From the NCBI GenBank assembly GCA_024398845.1, contig JAKSIM010000003.1, positions 1 through 64,000 of the forward strand: DNA of 64,000 nt, read 5' to 3'. The notes beneath the pieces were generated by a model. The model did not search any database. It saw only the letters and a list, made by a program, of their open reading frames with translations, and was not told the origin of the DNA. How positions within the stretch are numbered: the stretch's first letter is position 1; each line of letters opens with the position of its first letter. Positions 52,398 to 62,223 of this stretch are shown here, piece by piece. Source of the stretch: Fibrobacter sp. Lineage in GTDB: Bacteria; Fibrobacterota; Fibrobacteria; Fibrobacterales; Fibrobacteraceae. The position numbers and the translations under genes are program-made.

Positions 52398-53111
52398 CTA
52401 GTCGCGACGCCCGCCAATGAGACCCGCACGATACGCCCAGTAAAGCAACTGCAAAATAGAGGAAATCGCCGCAGCCACATAAGTGAGCCCCGCAGCAAAA
52501 AGCACTCCGGAAACCGTATTGTATTCACGCCCCTGCGCAACAACGTCCATGCGGGCAAGCGCCTTTTTCGCGCGAGACGACGCGTCAAACTCCACGGGCA
52601 CAGTCACAAGCGTAAATACGGTAGCGATACCGAACAAAATAACGCCAATCACCGCCATTGAATAACCAAGGGCCCAACCCGAAGCCATGAGGATAATGCC
52701 AGCAATTACAAGCCACGGCCCTAAATTGGAGCCCACGTTTGCCGCAGGCACAATAAAGGAACGCAACCACATGGGGAAATAGCCCTGCGCATGCTGAATG
52801 GCGTGGCCCACCTCGTGCGCGGCAACACCCGCAGCACTCGCATTGCGCCCATAATAGACTTCCTTAGACAAATTGAGCGTTTTGTTAAGCGGGTTGTAAT
52901 GGTCCGAAAGGAATCCCTGATGCACAAGCACCTGGACATCGGTTATGCCCGCGTCCATGAGGATGGCCTTGGCAACATCTGCTCCGGTAAGGCCACTGGA
53001 AATATTCACCTTTTGACCAGCCGCAAAGCGGGATTTAACGAGCATTGAAACGCCACCCGAGAGGGCTAGCGTCACAATAAGAATCATCATGTATAAAGGA
53101 TCAAACATCAT
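52398..53111 (-). CDS. Membrane zinc metallopeptidase (YugP/Zn_peptidase_2 family)
   Basis: A 237-residue membrane protein. The zinc motif AAHEVGHAIQHAQGYFPMWLRS is near residue 105 (HExxH), preceded by the family pattern DHYNPLNKTLNLSKEVYYGRNASAAGVAAHE. Four hydrophobic helices, one N-terminal and three in the C-terminal half, surround it, and a conserved EFDAS segment follows (VPVEFDASSRAKKAL). These peptidases are widespread and poorly studied. Two ATG codons start the frame (53111, 53108). No ribosome binding site is obvious. Confidence 0.88.
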   Translation of the reverse strand: MMFDPLYMMILIVTLALSGGVSMLVKSRFAAGQKVNISSGLTGADVAKAILMDAGITDVQVLVHQGFLSDHYNPLNKTLNLSKEVYYGRNASAAGVAAHEVGHAIQHAQGYFPMWLRSFIVPAANVGSNLGPWLVIAGIILMASGWALGYSMAVIGVILFGIATVFTLVTVPVEFDASSRAKKALARMDVVAQGREYNTVSGVLFAAGLTYVAAAISSILQLLYWAYRAGLIGGRRD

Positions 53112-53190
53112 AATAGTATGCAGTGGTTAGTGAGACGAGAGACGAGAGAGGTTTGGGGTTAGGGTTTTCAACATTTTTAAAATAGCAAAT

Positions 53191-54372
53191 TTACATGTCG
53201 CCGGTTTTAAAAGGCGCCTTATCACGAATACTTGTCAACGTCAATCCCAAACCAAGGTACAAAACCGCCTGAATGGCGAGAATATACAACTTGGGAGCCA
53301 CATCATACAAATCAGCGCCCATTTGCTCAATGGAAATCCACGCCGGAATAGCGAACGTACTTGGTAAAATATACGAGAGCGCTCTCATGGCATCGGGCAT
53401 TAGGTATGTGGGCCAGCTGAAGTTTGCAAGGAATAGAATCGGAATGGATAGATACAGGAACAACTGCATGCTCGTTTCACGGCGTAAAAACACCTGCGAA
53501 ATCACCATACCAAAATTGATAACCGCAAACAGGAACACAATAGCAAACACCATCATCGGCAAAAGTTCACCGCGACGCGGGAAGTCGAACAGGTTGTAAA
53601 TAACGCAATGGTAGAACAAAATAAAGCAGCAATAATGCAAGAAGTACGCAAGCGAACGACCAAAATAACGGTAAGTCAAGCTTTCATTTTCCACGGCGCT
53701 ATCGCGGTACTTGCGACGGAACCTGCGGTGAGCGCGGGCGCCACCCAAAACGCCAATGCCAATGACCAGCGACTGCTGCAAAATCAAAATGAGTACACTC
53801 GGCACAATGTAATTAGAGTAACTGCCCGTACTGTTGAACATCGTTTGAATGCTTATGGGAATCGGGTCGCGCATGGCCATGGCTTTGCTAGACGGCACCT
53901 TTTTTTCTAGCGCAATCTGGCGCACCTTGGAAGTCGCCCCAAGTGTCATTGCACATGTCGAGAACGCCGTACCAATGGCGCCATGGAGCATCACGTAGGC
54001 TCCATGCGTAAAGATGTTCAGCGAAACCTGTTCATTTTTGCGGATGCTCTTTTCCATATCTTCGGGTATGACCATAAAGCCGTAAATGTCATCACGCGCC
54101 ATGGCGTTTTCGGCTTCGAGCATGTCGTTGTAAACGGCCTTCACTTCTATTTGCTGTGCAGCGGCAGCCATCTGCACCAATTCACGAGATTTTCCGGAAT
54201 GGTCCAAATCAACAATGCCCACGGGAACCTTTGAAACCGTCTGGTAAATGTACGGCGTGGGGTAATAGAACGCATAGAGCAATCCCGCCACCACAAGCAA
54301 AAGCACGGCCGCCGGGTCCGTCACAAACAATTTCCATTCGGTAAGAGTCACCTTGAGAAGACGGTCTAGCAT
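53191..54372 (-). CDS. ABC-2 type transporter permease (second of pair)
   Basis: A 393-residue inner-membrane permease of the YhhJ/ABC-2 kind: one N-terminal helix, a large periplasmic domain (VPVGIVDLDHSGKSRELVQM, VKAVYNDMLEAENAMARDDIYGFMVIPEDM), then five C-terminal helices near 195-385 with the conserved LANFSWPTYLMPDAMRALSYILP. It overlaps the upstream permease by seven bases, so the two are coupled and probably form a heterodimer. No nucleotide-binding subunit is in the operon. Confidence 0.85.
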   Translation of the reverse strand: MLDRLLKVTLTEWKLFVTDPAAVLLLVVAGLLYAFYYPTPYIYQTVSKVPVGIVDLDHSGKSRELVQMAAAAQQIEVKAVYNDMLEAENAMARDDIYGFMVIPEDMEKSIRKNEQVSLNIFTHGAYVMLHGAIGTAFSTCAMTLGATSKVRQIALEKKVPSSKAMAMRDPIPISIQTMFNSTGSYSNYIVPSVLILILQQSLVIGIGVLGGARAHRRFRRKYRDSAVENESLTYRYFGRSLAYFLHYCCFILFYHCVIYNLFDFPRRGELLPMMVFAIVFLFAVINFGMVISQVFLRRETSMQLFLYLSIPILFLANFSWPTYLMPDAMRALSYILPSTFAIPAWISIEQMGADLYDVAPKLYILAIQAVLYLGLGLTLTSIRDKAPFKTGDM

Positions 54373-55538
54373 GACGCCTCCTTTGCGGTTCCTTCAAGTT
54401 TTGACGGTGCAATAATAGATTCAATGCGAACATGTTGTTTCCAGCGCATGCTCATCAAAAGTCCGCCAAACAAGTTCCAAAAAACAGACATGCCTATAAG
54501 CAGTTCAATGGACGGCCAACAATAAGGCATACCCACGTCACCCAAAAGCATGGTCGATTGGACTTTTAAAACGTGCGTCAGCGGAAGCAAAAACGCAAAG
54601 CACCGAACGGCAAAAGGCATGGCCATAAGCGGATAAGTTTGGCCGGCAAACGCAAAAGCCGGGCCACCGACAACGCCCGCAACACCAGTCGCAATACGCA
54701 TGATTCCGGTAACACCAACAAACGTAATGCCAGCCCCAGCGCAAGCAATGACCATAAAGAGTTGCGCCACCGAGACAATGCCAAATTCTTCAAACGTCAT
54801 GGGAGCAAGCACACGATGCGTGTAGGCATAACAGCCCATAAAGCAAAGCCACAATATCACAATCATAGGTACAAAGGTCGCAACCCACAAAGTCAAACGC
54901 GAGCCTTCGGCATACGCAAGGAATTCCTTAACACGATGATCGCGAAGCGGCCGCGATGCCAAATAAACCGCCACAAGGATTGCAGCCAGGTGGAACATGG
55001 CAGCCACAAGACCGAGCGCCAAAAAACCTTGGTAATTGCCTTCTACGTTCCCAACCGAGTGGATTTCTGTTTTTACAGGATTTTGCATTTGGGCGGTAAA
55101 CATATCCTCGCCCACGGCCGTAATTACCGCACGAATTTCCTTGGTGGCAAACATATTTGTCAAATAATTTTGCCCACTAGAATAAATCGGAATGACCGGC
55201 GTTTCTAAGCGCAAGGCACGGCGTTCCAAATCGTACGGGAATACAATGAACGTTTGCAAATCACCGCGAATAACGGCGTGTTCGCACTCGCTCATGTCAT
55301 GGCAAACCAACTGAACATCCAGCACGGGACTCGAACGCAATTTAGTTTCGAGAACTTCGGTCAAGTGGCTATCGTCCTGAAGAACGATTCCAATAGGCAC
55401 ATGCTGCACAATCTGCGACGAGAACATGTCGAGCATGAATACGGAGACGCCTACAGGCAACACCACAAGAATCATCCACAGCACAATGTTGTGGCCGAAA
55501 TAAATTTTGGCAATTGTCTTGAGGAGGCCCTTTAACAC
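54366..55538 (-). CDS. ABC-2 type transporter permease (first of pair)
   Basis: A 390-residue paralogue of the following permease: an N-terminal helix, a periplasmic domain (VPIGIVLQDDSHLTEVLETKL, VQLVCHDMSECEHAVIRGDLQTFIVFP) and a bundle of C-terminal helices with LTHVLKVQSTMLLGDVG. It starts at GTG 55538, 13 bases after the HlyD gene. With TolC and HlyD upstream, the four proteins would make a trans-envelope export channel like YbhFSR or MacAB-type pumps. The ATPase must come from elsewhere, or transport is driven in another way. Confidence 0.85.
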   Translation of the reverse strand: MLKGLLKTIAKIYFGHNIVLWMILVVLPVGVSVFMLDMFSSQIVQHVPIGIVLQDDSHLTEVLETKLRSSPVLDVQLVCHDMSECEHAVIRGDLQTFIVFPYDLERRALRLETPVIPIYSSGQNYLTNMFATKEIRAVITAVGEDMFTAQMQNPVKTEIHSVGNVEGNYQGFLALGLVAAMFHLAAILVAVYLASRPLRDHRVKEFLAYAEGSRLTLWVATFVPMIVILWLCFMGCYAYTHRVLAPMTFEEFGIVSVAQLFMVIACAGAGITFVGVTGIMRIATGVAGVVGGPAFAFAGQTYPLMAMPFAVRCFAFLLPLTHVLKVQSTMLLGDVGMPYCWPSIELLIGMSVFWNLFGGLLMSMRWKQHVRIESIIAPSKLEGTAKEASC

Positions 55539-55551
55539 GGCACAACCCGAA

Positions 55552-56550
55552 CTATTGAATGTTCTCTACCGGGAAAAGAACGCTCATACCCGGGCGCAGG
55601 TTTTCGACCTTGGTCGTCGGACGCATGCGAACCTCAAAAGTCTTGAGGTCAAAGCCACCGCTTTCCTTGCTGCTACGCCAAGTGGCATAGTCACCCACAG
55701 AAGCAATGTAGCTCACTTCCATTTCGACTTCGCGGTCCAGAGCCGGAATCTGGAGCACAAACTTTTTGCCCTTAGAAACATTCTTGAGGTAATCTTCGCG
55801 AAGGTGGAATACAGCCCAGGAATCATCGAGGTCCGTCACGGCAATTACAGGCATACCGGAACCAACGACCTCACCTTCTTCGGCGAGCTTCAACGAAACT
55901 TCACCTGTAATTGGCGTACGAATCTTGGTCTCTTCGAGGTAAGCGTCCACTTCGGCGGAAGCACCGCGAGCCTGCATCACAAGGGCATTCGCCGCGGCCT
56001 TGTCTTCGCTACGGGCGCCGGCAACAGCCTGATTGTATTGCGCCTTGGCAGCATCGGCTGCACTCTGGGTAGCCTTCATTTGCGTTTCGGCTTCGTCGCG
56101 TTTTTGAAGCGGAAGCACGCCTTCGTTAAAAAGCTTTTGAACGCGGTCGTATGTATTCTTGGCAAGATTTGCGGCATCTTGTGCGCGGTCGGCCATAGCC
56201 TTGAGTGCAACGATATCTTCGCTACGGGCGCCGTTACGAGCTTTGTTTGCCTGAGCCTTGGCGGCCCCAAGAGCACCTTGCGCCTGCATCTTCTTCGCTT
56301 CGATTTCTGGACTACTGATAATGGCAATCAAGGAATCCTTAAACACCATATCGCCTTCGTGCACAAACAAACGTTCAATACGACCAGGAACCTTACCCGC
56401 CACAAGCACGCGGCGCGCTTCCATTTGCCCTTGCAAGAACTGTTCGCGGGGAGCCGTCGCAAAGCGCTGCAGCTGAGCAATGCCCAAAATAACAAGTACA
56501 ATCAGTACGAGTATGACAATGACTTTTCCTAGCATTTTTAGAGCGTTCAT
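55552..56550 (-). CDS. HlyD/EmrA-type membrane fusion protein
   Basis: A 332-residue periplasmic adaptor. One N-terminal membrane anchor (MLGKVIVILVLIVLVILGIA), a biotinyl-lipoyl half motif (VLVAGKVPGRIERLFVHEGD), a long alpha hairpin with a duplicated NGARSEDIVAL / AGARSEDKAAA segment, the second lipoyl half (TPITGEVSLKLAEEGEVV) and a beta-barrel region. It links the inner-membrane permease pair to TolC. It starts two bases after the TolC gene stop. Confidence 0.92.
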   Translation of the reverse strand: MNALKMLGKVIVILVLIVLVILGIAQLQRFATAPREQFLQGQMEARRVLVAGKVPGRIERLFVHEGDMVFKDSLIAIISSPEIEAKKMQAQGALGAAKAQANKARNGARSEDIVALKAMADRAQDAANLAKNTYDRVQKLFNEGVLPLQKRDEAETQMKATQSAADAAKAQYNQAVAGARSEDKAAANALVMQARGASAEVDAYLEETKIRTPITGEVSLKLAEEGEVVGSGMPVIAVTDLDDSWAVFHLREDYLKNVSKGKKFVLQIPALDREVEMEVSYIASVGDYATWRSSKESGGFDLKTFEVRMRPTTKVENLRPGMSVLFPVENIQ

Positions 56551-56552
56551 TT

Positions 56553-58220
56553 TTAGTTCTCCGCATCCAATACAGGTGCAACTTCAACTTGAGTTTTTTG
56601 AGTGGAATCAGCAACAGCGGGCTGTACATTTAATGAATCATTCGCCTGCGGAGCAGGTTCCACCGGGCGCTGTTTTGCCTTTAACAAGGAACCCGCATCG
56701 GCCACTTCACCACTTGCTTCCAGCAGACCAAGCCAGGCAATCACCGCATCAAAATGAGCCTTTAAATCGGCAACTTGCAAGCGAGACAAGGCAAGTTCGG
56801 CATCCACAACATCTAGGCCCGTCGCAAGGCCCGCTTCGTAAGCGCGGGTCTGGCTGCGCAATGCTTCGTCGGCCAATTCACGGGTTTTGACAAGACTATT
56901 CAAACGTCCCTTGGCATGTTCCAATTCACGCCAGCGCTTTTCTACAAGCAAGTTAATGTTATCGAGCGTCTGTTCTTCCATGCTCGCCAGAGAGCGGTCC
57001 AAAGCCTTTGCGTTACTTACCTTAGAACGAGTTTCGCCGCCCTTGAACAAATCCCATTGGGCCTTGGCACCCACAGCCCATTCCGGTTCCAAAATGGTTA
57101 AATCTTTAGTATAAAGTTCCTTGTAGCCAAAGAGCGCAACAGTCGGGAAATAATCTGCACGGGCAGCACTTACTGCAGCCTGGCTGCGCTTACGTTCCGT
57201 ACGCAGTTGACGAAGTCCCGGATGTTTTTCTTTGGCAAGTTGCTTGAATTCGTCCATAGAGCGCACAAACTCCGGAGCTTCCACGGGGGTCGTTGCCGAG
57301 AGACTCGTATCGGTATGCAAAAGGCTTGCAAGTGCCATACGGGCAAGCGACTGATCGCGTAGAGCGTCTTCGTAAGCATTCTCGGCTTCGGCCAAAGCAA
57401 CTTCTGCGCGCAGGCGTTCGGCCTTGCTAATCTGGCCACCCGCTTCAAGCTTTTTGGAGCGTTCCAAATGTTCTTCCAAGTTGTGCTTCGTCGTTTCGCG
57501 CATCACCGAAAGTTCTTCGGCCAAACGGAGCGTAAAGTACTTGGTAGCGACATCCATCAAAATGGTATTTTGCGCCATATCGAATTCGGCCTTGCGGGCA
57601 TTCACATTCTCTTTGGCGGCATCATACGCAGAGTAAATCTTGAGGCCAGTAAAGATGGGCCACACCACAGACAATCTGGCATTAAAAAACCAGTCGTCTT
57701 GCACCTTCATGTTAAAGTCGGCGTTGTCAATTTGCGATTTGGCCTTGGACATTTGCTGGGCCGCATCTTTCGCATAGGAATCCGCTTGTTCTTGCGCCAC
57801 ATCCCGCGCCTTGGCGTTTGCCATTTGCGACGCGGTAGCAGCATCAAGCCCCTGTGCCGAAATTTGGCCATAGGCGGCATCGTACGCCTGATTGTAGGCG
57901 TCAATATAAGCCTTTGAATAAGCGGCACCACTCGCGGCAGAGCCCAAGCCCCCCGCAAGTCCACTCATAGCCGATTGGATGGGTTCCAAATTGATATAAA
58001 TGGGGTCATTAATCCTCGTGATCCCTGCACTCAAACTCACTGTCGGCATAAAGCGAGAACGAGCTTCGGTCTGACCGCTTTCGGCCATCTCAACCTTGGC
58101 CTTTTCGGCCTTGATTTGAGAGTTGCTGGATTTCGCCATTTCCAAAGCTTCTTGCAACGAAAGTGGCGTTGCCTGAGCGGCAACACAACCCAAAATAATG
58201 TACGCCAAACACCTTTTCAT
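56553..58220 (-). CDS. TolC family outer-membrane efflux protein
   Basis: A 555-residue outer-membrane channel, first gene of its operon. Signal peptide, then the typical TolC start LSLQEALEMAKSSNSQIKAE, long coiled helices, and repeated patterns (YFTLRLAEELSVMRETTKHN; SQTRAYEAGLATGLDVVDAELAL near 445). An Ala/Gln/Tyr-rich insert near residues 90-150 (AYSKAYIDAYNQAYDAAYGQ) lengthens the first helix pair beyond the usual size. A 40-residue disordered C-terminus follows. Confidence 0.9.
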   Translation of the reverse strand: MKRCLAYIILGCVAAQATPLSLQEALEMAKSSNSQIKAEKAKVEMAESGQTEARSRFMPTVSLSAGITRINDPIYINLEPIQSAMSGLAGGLGSAASGAAYSKAYIDAYNQAYDAAYGQISAQGLDAATASQMANAKARDVAQEQADSYAKDAAQQMSKAKSQIDNADFNMKVQDDWFFNARLSVVWPIFTGLKIYSAYDAAKENVNARKAEFDMAQNTILMDVATKYFTLRLAEELSVMRETTKHNLEEHLERSKKLEAGGQISKAERLRAEVALAEAENAYEDALRDQSLARMALASLLHTDTSLSATTPVEAPEFVRSMDEFKQLAKEKHPGLRQLRTERKRSQAAVSAARADYFPTVALFGYKELYTKDLTILEPEWAVGAKAQWDLFKGGETRSKVSNAKALDRSLASMEEQTLDNINLLVEKRWRELEHAKGRLNSLVKTRELADEALRSQTRAYEAGLATGLDVVDAELALSRLQVADLKAHFDAVIAWLGLLEASGEVADAGSLLKAKQRPVEPAPQANDSLNVQPAVADSTQKTQVEVAPVLDAEN

Positions 58221-58283
58221 AGCCCATCAAAAATAAAAAAAAATGCAATCTAGCGACCACATCAATTTTCGTATAAACACAAA

Positions 58284-58305
58284 AAACCCGACCAACGTCG
58301 GGTTT
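58284..58305 (-). terminator. Intrinsic terminator of the lamin-tail operon
   Basis: AAACCCGAC-CAAC-GTCGGGTTT; on the minus strand six T follow. It ends the DUF4956-to-LTD operon and separates it from the TolC operon. Confidence 0.9.
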
Positions 58306-58325
58306 CTCTAGATAAAATTCAAATT

Positions 58326-59981
58326 TTAGTTACCAAGGGAAGGAGCGGCCTCTTTCCAAGCAGCCTCTTCATAGCCCATGGTCGTTATATCTTCACGGTG
58401 CAAACTAAAGCCATAACCATCTGTCTGCTTAACACTCGGCCAGCAGTCCGAATAGAGCGTTGCGTCATGCCATGTATAGAAGATTTTTTCGTTAGCCATG
58501 TTCAGAGTTTCCACAGCATAAGGTTCCTTAATGGCAATGGTTTCACCGCGGTTAGAAAGTTTACCTTCGTAAAAAGAAACCGGAGTCACAGAAATATCAA
58601 TCTTCAAGCCATTGAGCAATTGTGAAGACACTGCCCTCAGGGAATCCGGCAAAAGAATCATCGTAGATTTCGCTGGAATAACATCCTTAGCATCAAACGT
58701 TTTACCAATACCTTCGATCTTCCAGCCCTTTTTAAGATTTGCATTGAACAAAGTTACCGGAGCATCGGTGTTGTTCACAATTTTCATGAATTCAAAATTA
58801 ATTGGATCACTATCCTTTGGATGATAATGGATTTCGCTAATATAGACAGAACCAATCTTGAACGCAGAGTTTACCGCACCCGGAGTAGGCGTCGTCATTG
58901 GGCCCTGTGCCACAGAACCATCCGCCAAGTCGCGGACACCCGACGAATACTGGCCTGCAGACATCCAGATACTGGATTCCTGACCTTCTGCAGGACCATT
59001 GAGGTAAATTTCACCGCCCTGATCACTTACCACAAGTTCATTATCAAAACTGGTCTTTGCATCAAGAACAAGGTAACCCTTAGCTGGAACCACGCCCGAA
59101 GCAACAGTCAGTTTTTCATCGCGACGCTTAACAAAAACAGTCCAACCGGTCACATCGACATCGGTATCGCCAGAGTTGTAGAGTTCAATCCACGGATCGG
59201 CACCTGCGGCATTCGGCATCACTTCGTTTATACGTACGGTATTAGAAGCTTCAACACATTCGTCGCCACCAACGCCAGGGTTTCCGCCCTTTGTTTTACT
59301 GGCGCACCAAGCCACGGACTGGGCGGCATTGCCTCCCTTAAACACAAGGGAATGGCCCTTGCCATTGGCAAGACTCGGCCAAGGCGGTTCGTTACTAAAG
59401 GCGCAGCTTACGTCGCCTTCACCCGCAATTTTCACGTTGACCACATCGCCTTCGTTAATGAGCTTTCCTTCGGCATCCCACTGGAATACTCGACCCGCAA
59501 AGGACGGATAAGCATTCTTGAATTCAGCGAGGTCGTTCGTCACAACAATGTACTCGCCCTTCTTGAGAGGTTCACTCGGGAAGGTAAAATCAACGGCACC
59601 ACTCAAATGCATATCAAAATCGGTCATGGCGGCCATATCCATACCGCCAGCGATATAGACTTCCACCCATTCCAGGTCAGAATTGTCCGAAGCATTAAAC
59701 ATGATTTCGGAGCAAGCCATTTGCGGAGCATCGGTATCGGTCATCGCAGAACTGTAAATATCACGAGAACTCGATGAAGCCGCTTCAGATTTCGTTCCAG
59801 CATCAGACGTTGCCGAGGTCGCTTCGGAAGTCGGATTCTGTTCTTCTCCCGAAGAAAGAGAAGGATCATCCGAAGGAGTAACGGGATTTTGGTCTTCATT
59901 TTCGCTATCGCCCGAGCAAGCGGCAAATACGCTCAGCATCGAGACGCAGGCACCAGTCAGCAACCATTTTTTCATATTCAT
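58326..59981 (-). CDS. Lipoprotein with three lamin-tail-like domains
   Basis: A 551-residue surface lipoprotein: lipobox FAAC, a 60-residue Ser/Glu linker, then three lamin tail-like (LTD) beta domains at about 85-220 (CSEIMFNASDNSDLEWVEVY), 240-375 (RINEVMPNAAGADPWIELYN) and 380-545 (ISEIHYHPKDSDPINFEFMK). LTD domains are small immunoglobulin-like folds found in bacterial surface and secreted proteins, often with CotH kinase or nuclease domains. No CotH kinase is seen here. It is the last gene of the DUF4956-HlyD-TolC-VTC operon, 41 bases after the VTC gene, with AAGGA before the ATG. Confidence 0.85.
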   Translation of the reverse strand: MNMKKWLLTGACVSMLSVFAACSGDSENEDQNPVTPSDDPSLSSGEEQNPTSEATSATSDAGTKSEAASSSSRDIYSSAMTDTDAPQMACSEIMFNASDNSDLEWVEVYIAGGMDMAAMTDFDMHLSGAVDFTFPSEPLKKGEYIVVTNDLAEFKNAYPSFAGRVFQWDAEGKLINEGDVVNVKIAGEGDVSCAFSNEPPWPSLANGKGHSLVFKGGNAAQSVAWCASKTKGGNPGVGGDECVEASNTVRINEVMPNAAGADPWIELYNSGDTDVDVTGWTVFVKRRDEKLTVASGVVPAKGYLVLDAKTSFDNELVVSDQGGEIYLNGPAEGQESSIWMSAGQYSSGVRDLADGSVAQGPMTTPTPGAVNSAFKIGSVYISEIHYHPKDSDPINFEFMKIVNNTDAPVTLFNANLKKGWKIEGIGKTFDAKDVIPAKSTMILLPDSLRAVSSQLLNGLKIDISVTPVSFYEGKLSNRGETIAIKEPYAVETLNMANEKIFYTWHDATLYSDCWPSVKQTDGYGFSLHREDITTMGYEEAAWKEAAPSLGN

Positions 59982-60022
59982 AAGGATGTCCTTGTTAATG
60001 TCCTAATCCTATATAATAATTT

Positions 60023-60841
60023 TTAGAAGTTTCCGCACAGAGAAGTCCAATAAGGACTCTTGAAACGGCGCGGATTTTCGTAAACGCGTTTCCATTCGGC
60101 AGCGGCATTGCCAAATTTTGAGAAGGCGCCATGCTTCAAATTCAAGGTTTTAATCAAATCAAACATCCAATAAGGCATCTGCGCCGCAGGACATTTGAGT
60201 TCAAGTACAGCATCCATTCCCGGTTGGAAAAACCTCGGAAGGCCCGTAGAATGCATATAATGCGGGTCAACCGTATAGTCAAAACCGTTCTCTTCGCGGA
60301 ACCGCATACCCGTATCAATCGTTACGCGGGAATACTCTTCGCGAAGCCCGAACCAGGCGCGACGCTTGTACTGCGTCAAAAGGCGCGGATGCGCATTGTG
60401 GAGATTCGCCTTGTACAAGAAGTCCTTGAGGTACATGCGGTCCTTATCGCCCTTGCACGGCCATTCGTCGGGTTTCATGTGCCACACTTCACCCGGGTCG
60501 ATTCCCTTGATTGTCGCGCGGCTCTTGTAGCAAATATTGCGAATCTTGCGTTTGCACTCAAAGTGGAACGTACCGTCTTGTGCCGGATGCTCGCCATAGG
60601 TGCGAATGCGCATATTAAAGCGGTCCAAAAGCTGTTTCTTTTTCCAGCCAAGGAACGTCCAAGTGGGCGAATCCAAGTACAAATTAGTTATGTAGTAAAA
60701 GTGTCCCGGAGTAATCTGGGAATAATGGTCTTCTTCGCAGTACGGCTTTAAAAATTCACCAATCCTGTCTGCCCACGCAACAGGAATATGGTACTTCAAT
60801 TCAAACCTTTCGAGAAGGCTAAAACCGCGAGCTTCTGCCAT
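60023..60841 (-). CDS. VTC domain protein (polyphosphate polymerase-like)
   Basis: A 272-residue protein of the CYTH/VTC tunnel fold, with no membrane segment. ERFELKYHIP (basic entry of the fold) at the N-terminus, YYITNLYLDSPTWTFLGWK, the RxR of FNMRIRTYGE, and HFECKRK with alternate Glu/Lys, then AVLELKCPAAQMPYW near residue 215, supply the ring of charged tunnel residues. In yeast Vtc4 this domain makes polyphosphate from ATP. Whether this bacterial member does so is unknown. It stands two bases after the TolC gene. Confidence 0.88.
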   Translation of the reverse strand: MAEARGFSLLERFELKYHIPVAWADRIGEFLKPYCEEDHYSQITPGHFYYITNLYLDSPTWTFLGWKKKQLLDRFNMRIRTYGEHPAQDGTFHFECKRKIRNICYKSRATIKGIDPGEVWHMKPDEWPCKGDKDRMYLKDFLYKANLHNAHPRLLTQYKRRAWFGLREEYSRVTIDTGMRFREENGFDYTVDPHYMHSTGLPRFFQPGMDAVLELKCPAAQMPYWMFDLIKTLNLKHGAFSKFGNAAAEWKRVYENPRRFKSPYWTSLCGNF

Positions 60842-60843
60842 AA

Positions 60844-62223
60844 TTACTTCAAGCCTTCACGAAGATGATTTTGAACGCTCGGATTTGCAAAAACACCCGC
60901 ATAATCAAGCAGCATCAAATAGCGGTCAAAAATATCCGCTTCAAGCTTCACAGCCTTGATGTCACTTTCCAAAGCACTTTCACGCGCACGGAGCAAAAGC
61001 AACGGATCGGAACCCGCACTCTTGGCAAAGTCTTCAAAAATACTTCCGGCGTTCACCTTTTGCACAAATTCCTTTTGCACCTTCCATTGGGCAACAAGAG
61101 CAACAATTTCTTCGCTCAAACGGCCAACTTTCTGGTTCACCTGACGAACGGCATCCAGGTAATCGCTTTCGGCATCCAGCTGGGCCACTTGATTTTTGAC
61201 TGCACTTCCATTGTTGCTATCGAAGAACGGAAGCTTAACAGCCAGATTCACAAAGAACTTATCTGCGGTTTTACGGTTATCAACGTCCGGAACCAAAATG
61301 CTTGCCGTTCCGGTACAGCCAAATACACCAGTGCAACCCGTTTTCTTTTCAAAGTCGTCTTTATAATCGGCATAACTACCAGTACCATAAACATCAGCCG
61401 GTTCCAGCTCCTTGTACTTTTCTAACAAGGATTCAATTTCCATTGAATAACCAATACCAATATGAGAAATGAAATCTCGGTTCTTGGCTAAATCCTGCTT
61501 GGCATTGGCCTGCTCGCTAGCCATTTTACTTTTGGCCTTCATAATTAGCGGAGCATGTTCATCAATGGCGAATCCGCCTCCAAGACTGGTAGAAAGCTCA
61601 TCCATCGTGGGCATAAACGCGCTATCTAAATCAACGCCATCAAAATCCGGCACCCAGGACTTCATCTTGAGTTCAGCGTCACGGAGAGCCGCGCTATCGC
61701 TCATGAGTTCAGCGCGCAAGGCGGATTCCTCTTCGATGGCAGCAATCAGTTCCTGCGTATTGAACGTAGAAGCACCAGCCTTGAGATGCAAGACTTCAAT
61801 ACGGTCCTGGTTCACCTGATAAAGTTGCTGGTTCAACATCGCGAGTTTCTGGCGAATGACATAGCGAATAGCGCGATCATAGCGTTCATAAAGGCCATAC
61901 GAGAGGTCTACCGACAAGCGTGCATTCTGGTAATTCTTTTGAGCCTCGTAGTATTCCTTATCGGCACTTCCCGAGCCAAAAGCCTTTGGCTTTATACGCA
62001 ATTCAAAATCGTGCTTGGCAAAGCTGAAACCATCCAGCTTATAGCGGAATTCAACATTATCCCAAAGTTTAAGCGGACTACTTGAAGATGCCGCCTCAGA
62101 ACGTTTTTGCGAAGCCACAAAAACCGGGTCTGTTTTTACAGATTCGATAAGCTGCTCCCAGGTAAGCGGAGCCGCATACGTAGCCACGGCCATCGAGGCA
62201 ACTATAAAAGCAAAACGATTCAT
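60844..62223 (-). CDS. TolC family outer-membrane protein (second)
   Basis: A 459-residue TolC-like protein: signal peptide (MNRFAFIVASMAVATYA), LTWEQLIESVKTDPVFVASQ, and long helical coiled segments (YYEAQKNYQNARLSVDLSYGLYERYD; VNQKVGRLSEEIVALVAQW). It is much less like standard TolC than the one at 56.5 kb and lacks the tandem symmetry of the latter. Its ATG overlaps the HlyD stop by one base (TAATG), so the tube and the adaptor are coupled. Confidence 0.75.
   Translation of the reverse strand: MNRFAFIVASMAVATYAAPLTWEQLIESVKTDPVFVASQKRSEAASSSSPLKLWDNVEFRYKLDGFSFAKHDFELRIKPKAFGSGSADKEYYEAQKNYQNARLSVDLSYGLYERYDRAIRYVIRQKLAMLNQQLYQVNQDRIEVLHLKAGASTFNTQELIAAIEEESALRAELMSDSAALRDAELKMKSWVPDFDGVDLDSAFMPTMDELSTSLGGGFAIDEHAPLIMKAKSKMASEQANAKQDLAKNRDFISHIGIGYSMEIESLLEKYKELEPADVYGTGSYADYKDDFEKKTGCTGVFGCTGTASILVPDVDNRKTADKFFVNLAVKLPFFDSNNGSAVKNQVAQLDAESDYLDAVRQVNQKVGRLSEEIVALVAQWKVQKEFVQKVNAGSIFEDFAKSAGSDPLLLLRARESALESDIKAVKLEADIFDRYLMLLDYAGVFANPSVQNHLREGLK

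Noticed and set aside
55507-56532. 341-codon plus-strand ORF opposite the HlyD gene
   Set aside because: The minus strand encodes a full HlyD protein inside a four-gene operon; the plus-strand translation has no recognisable family.
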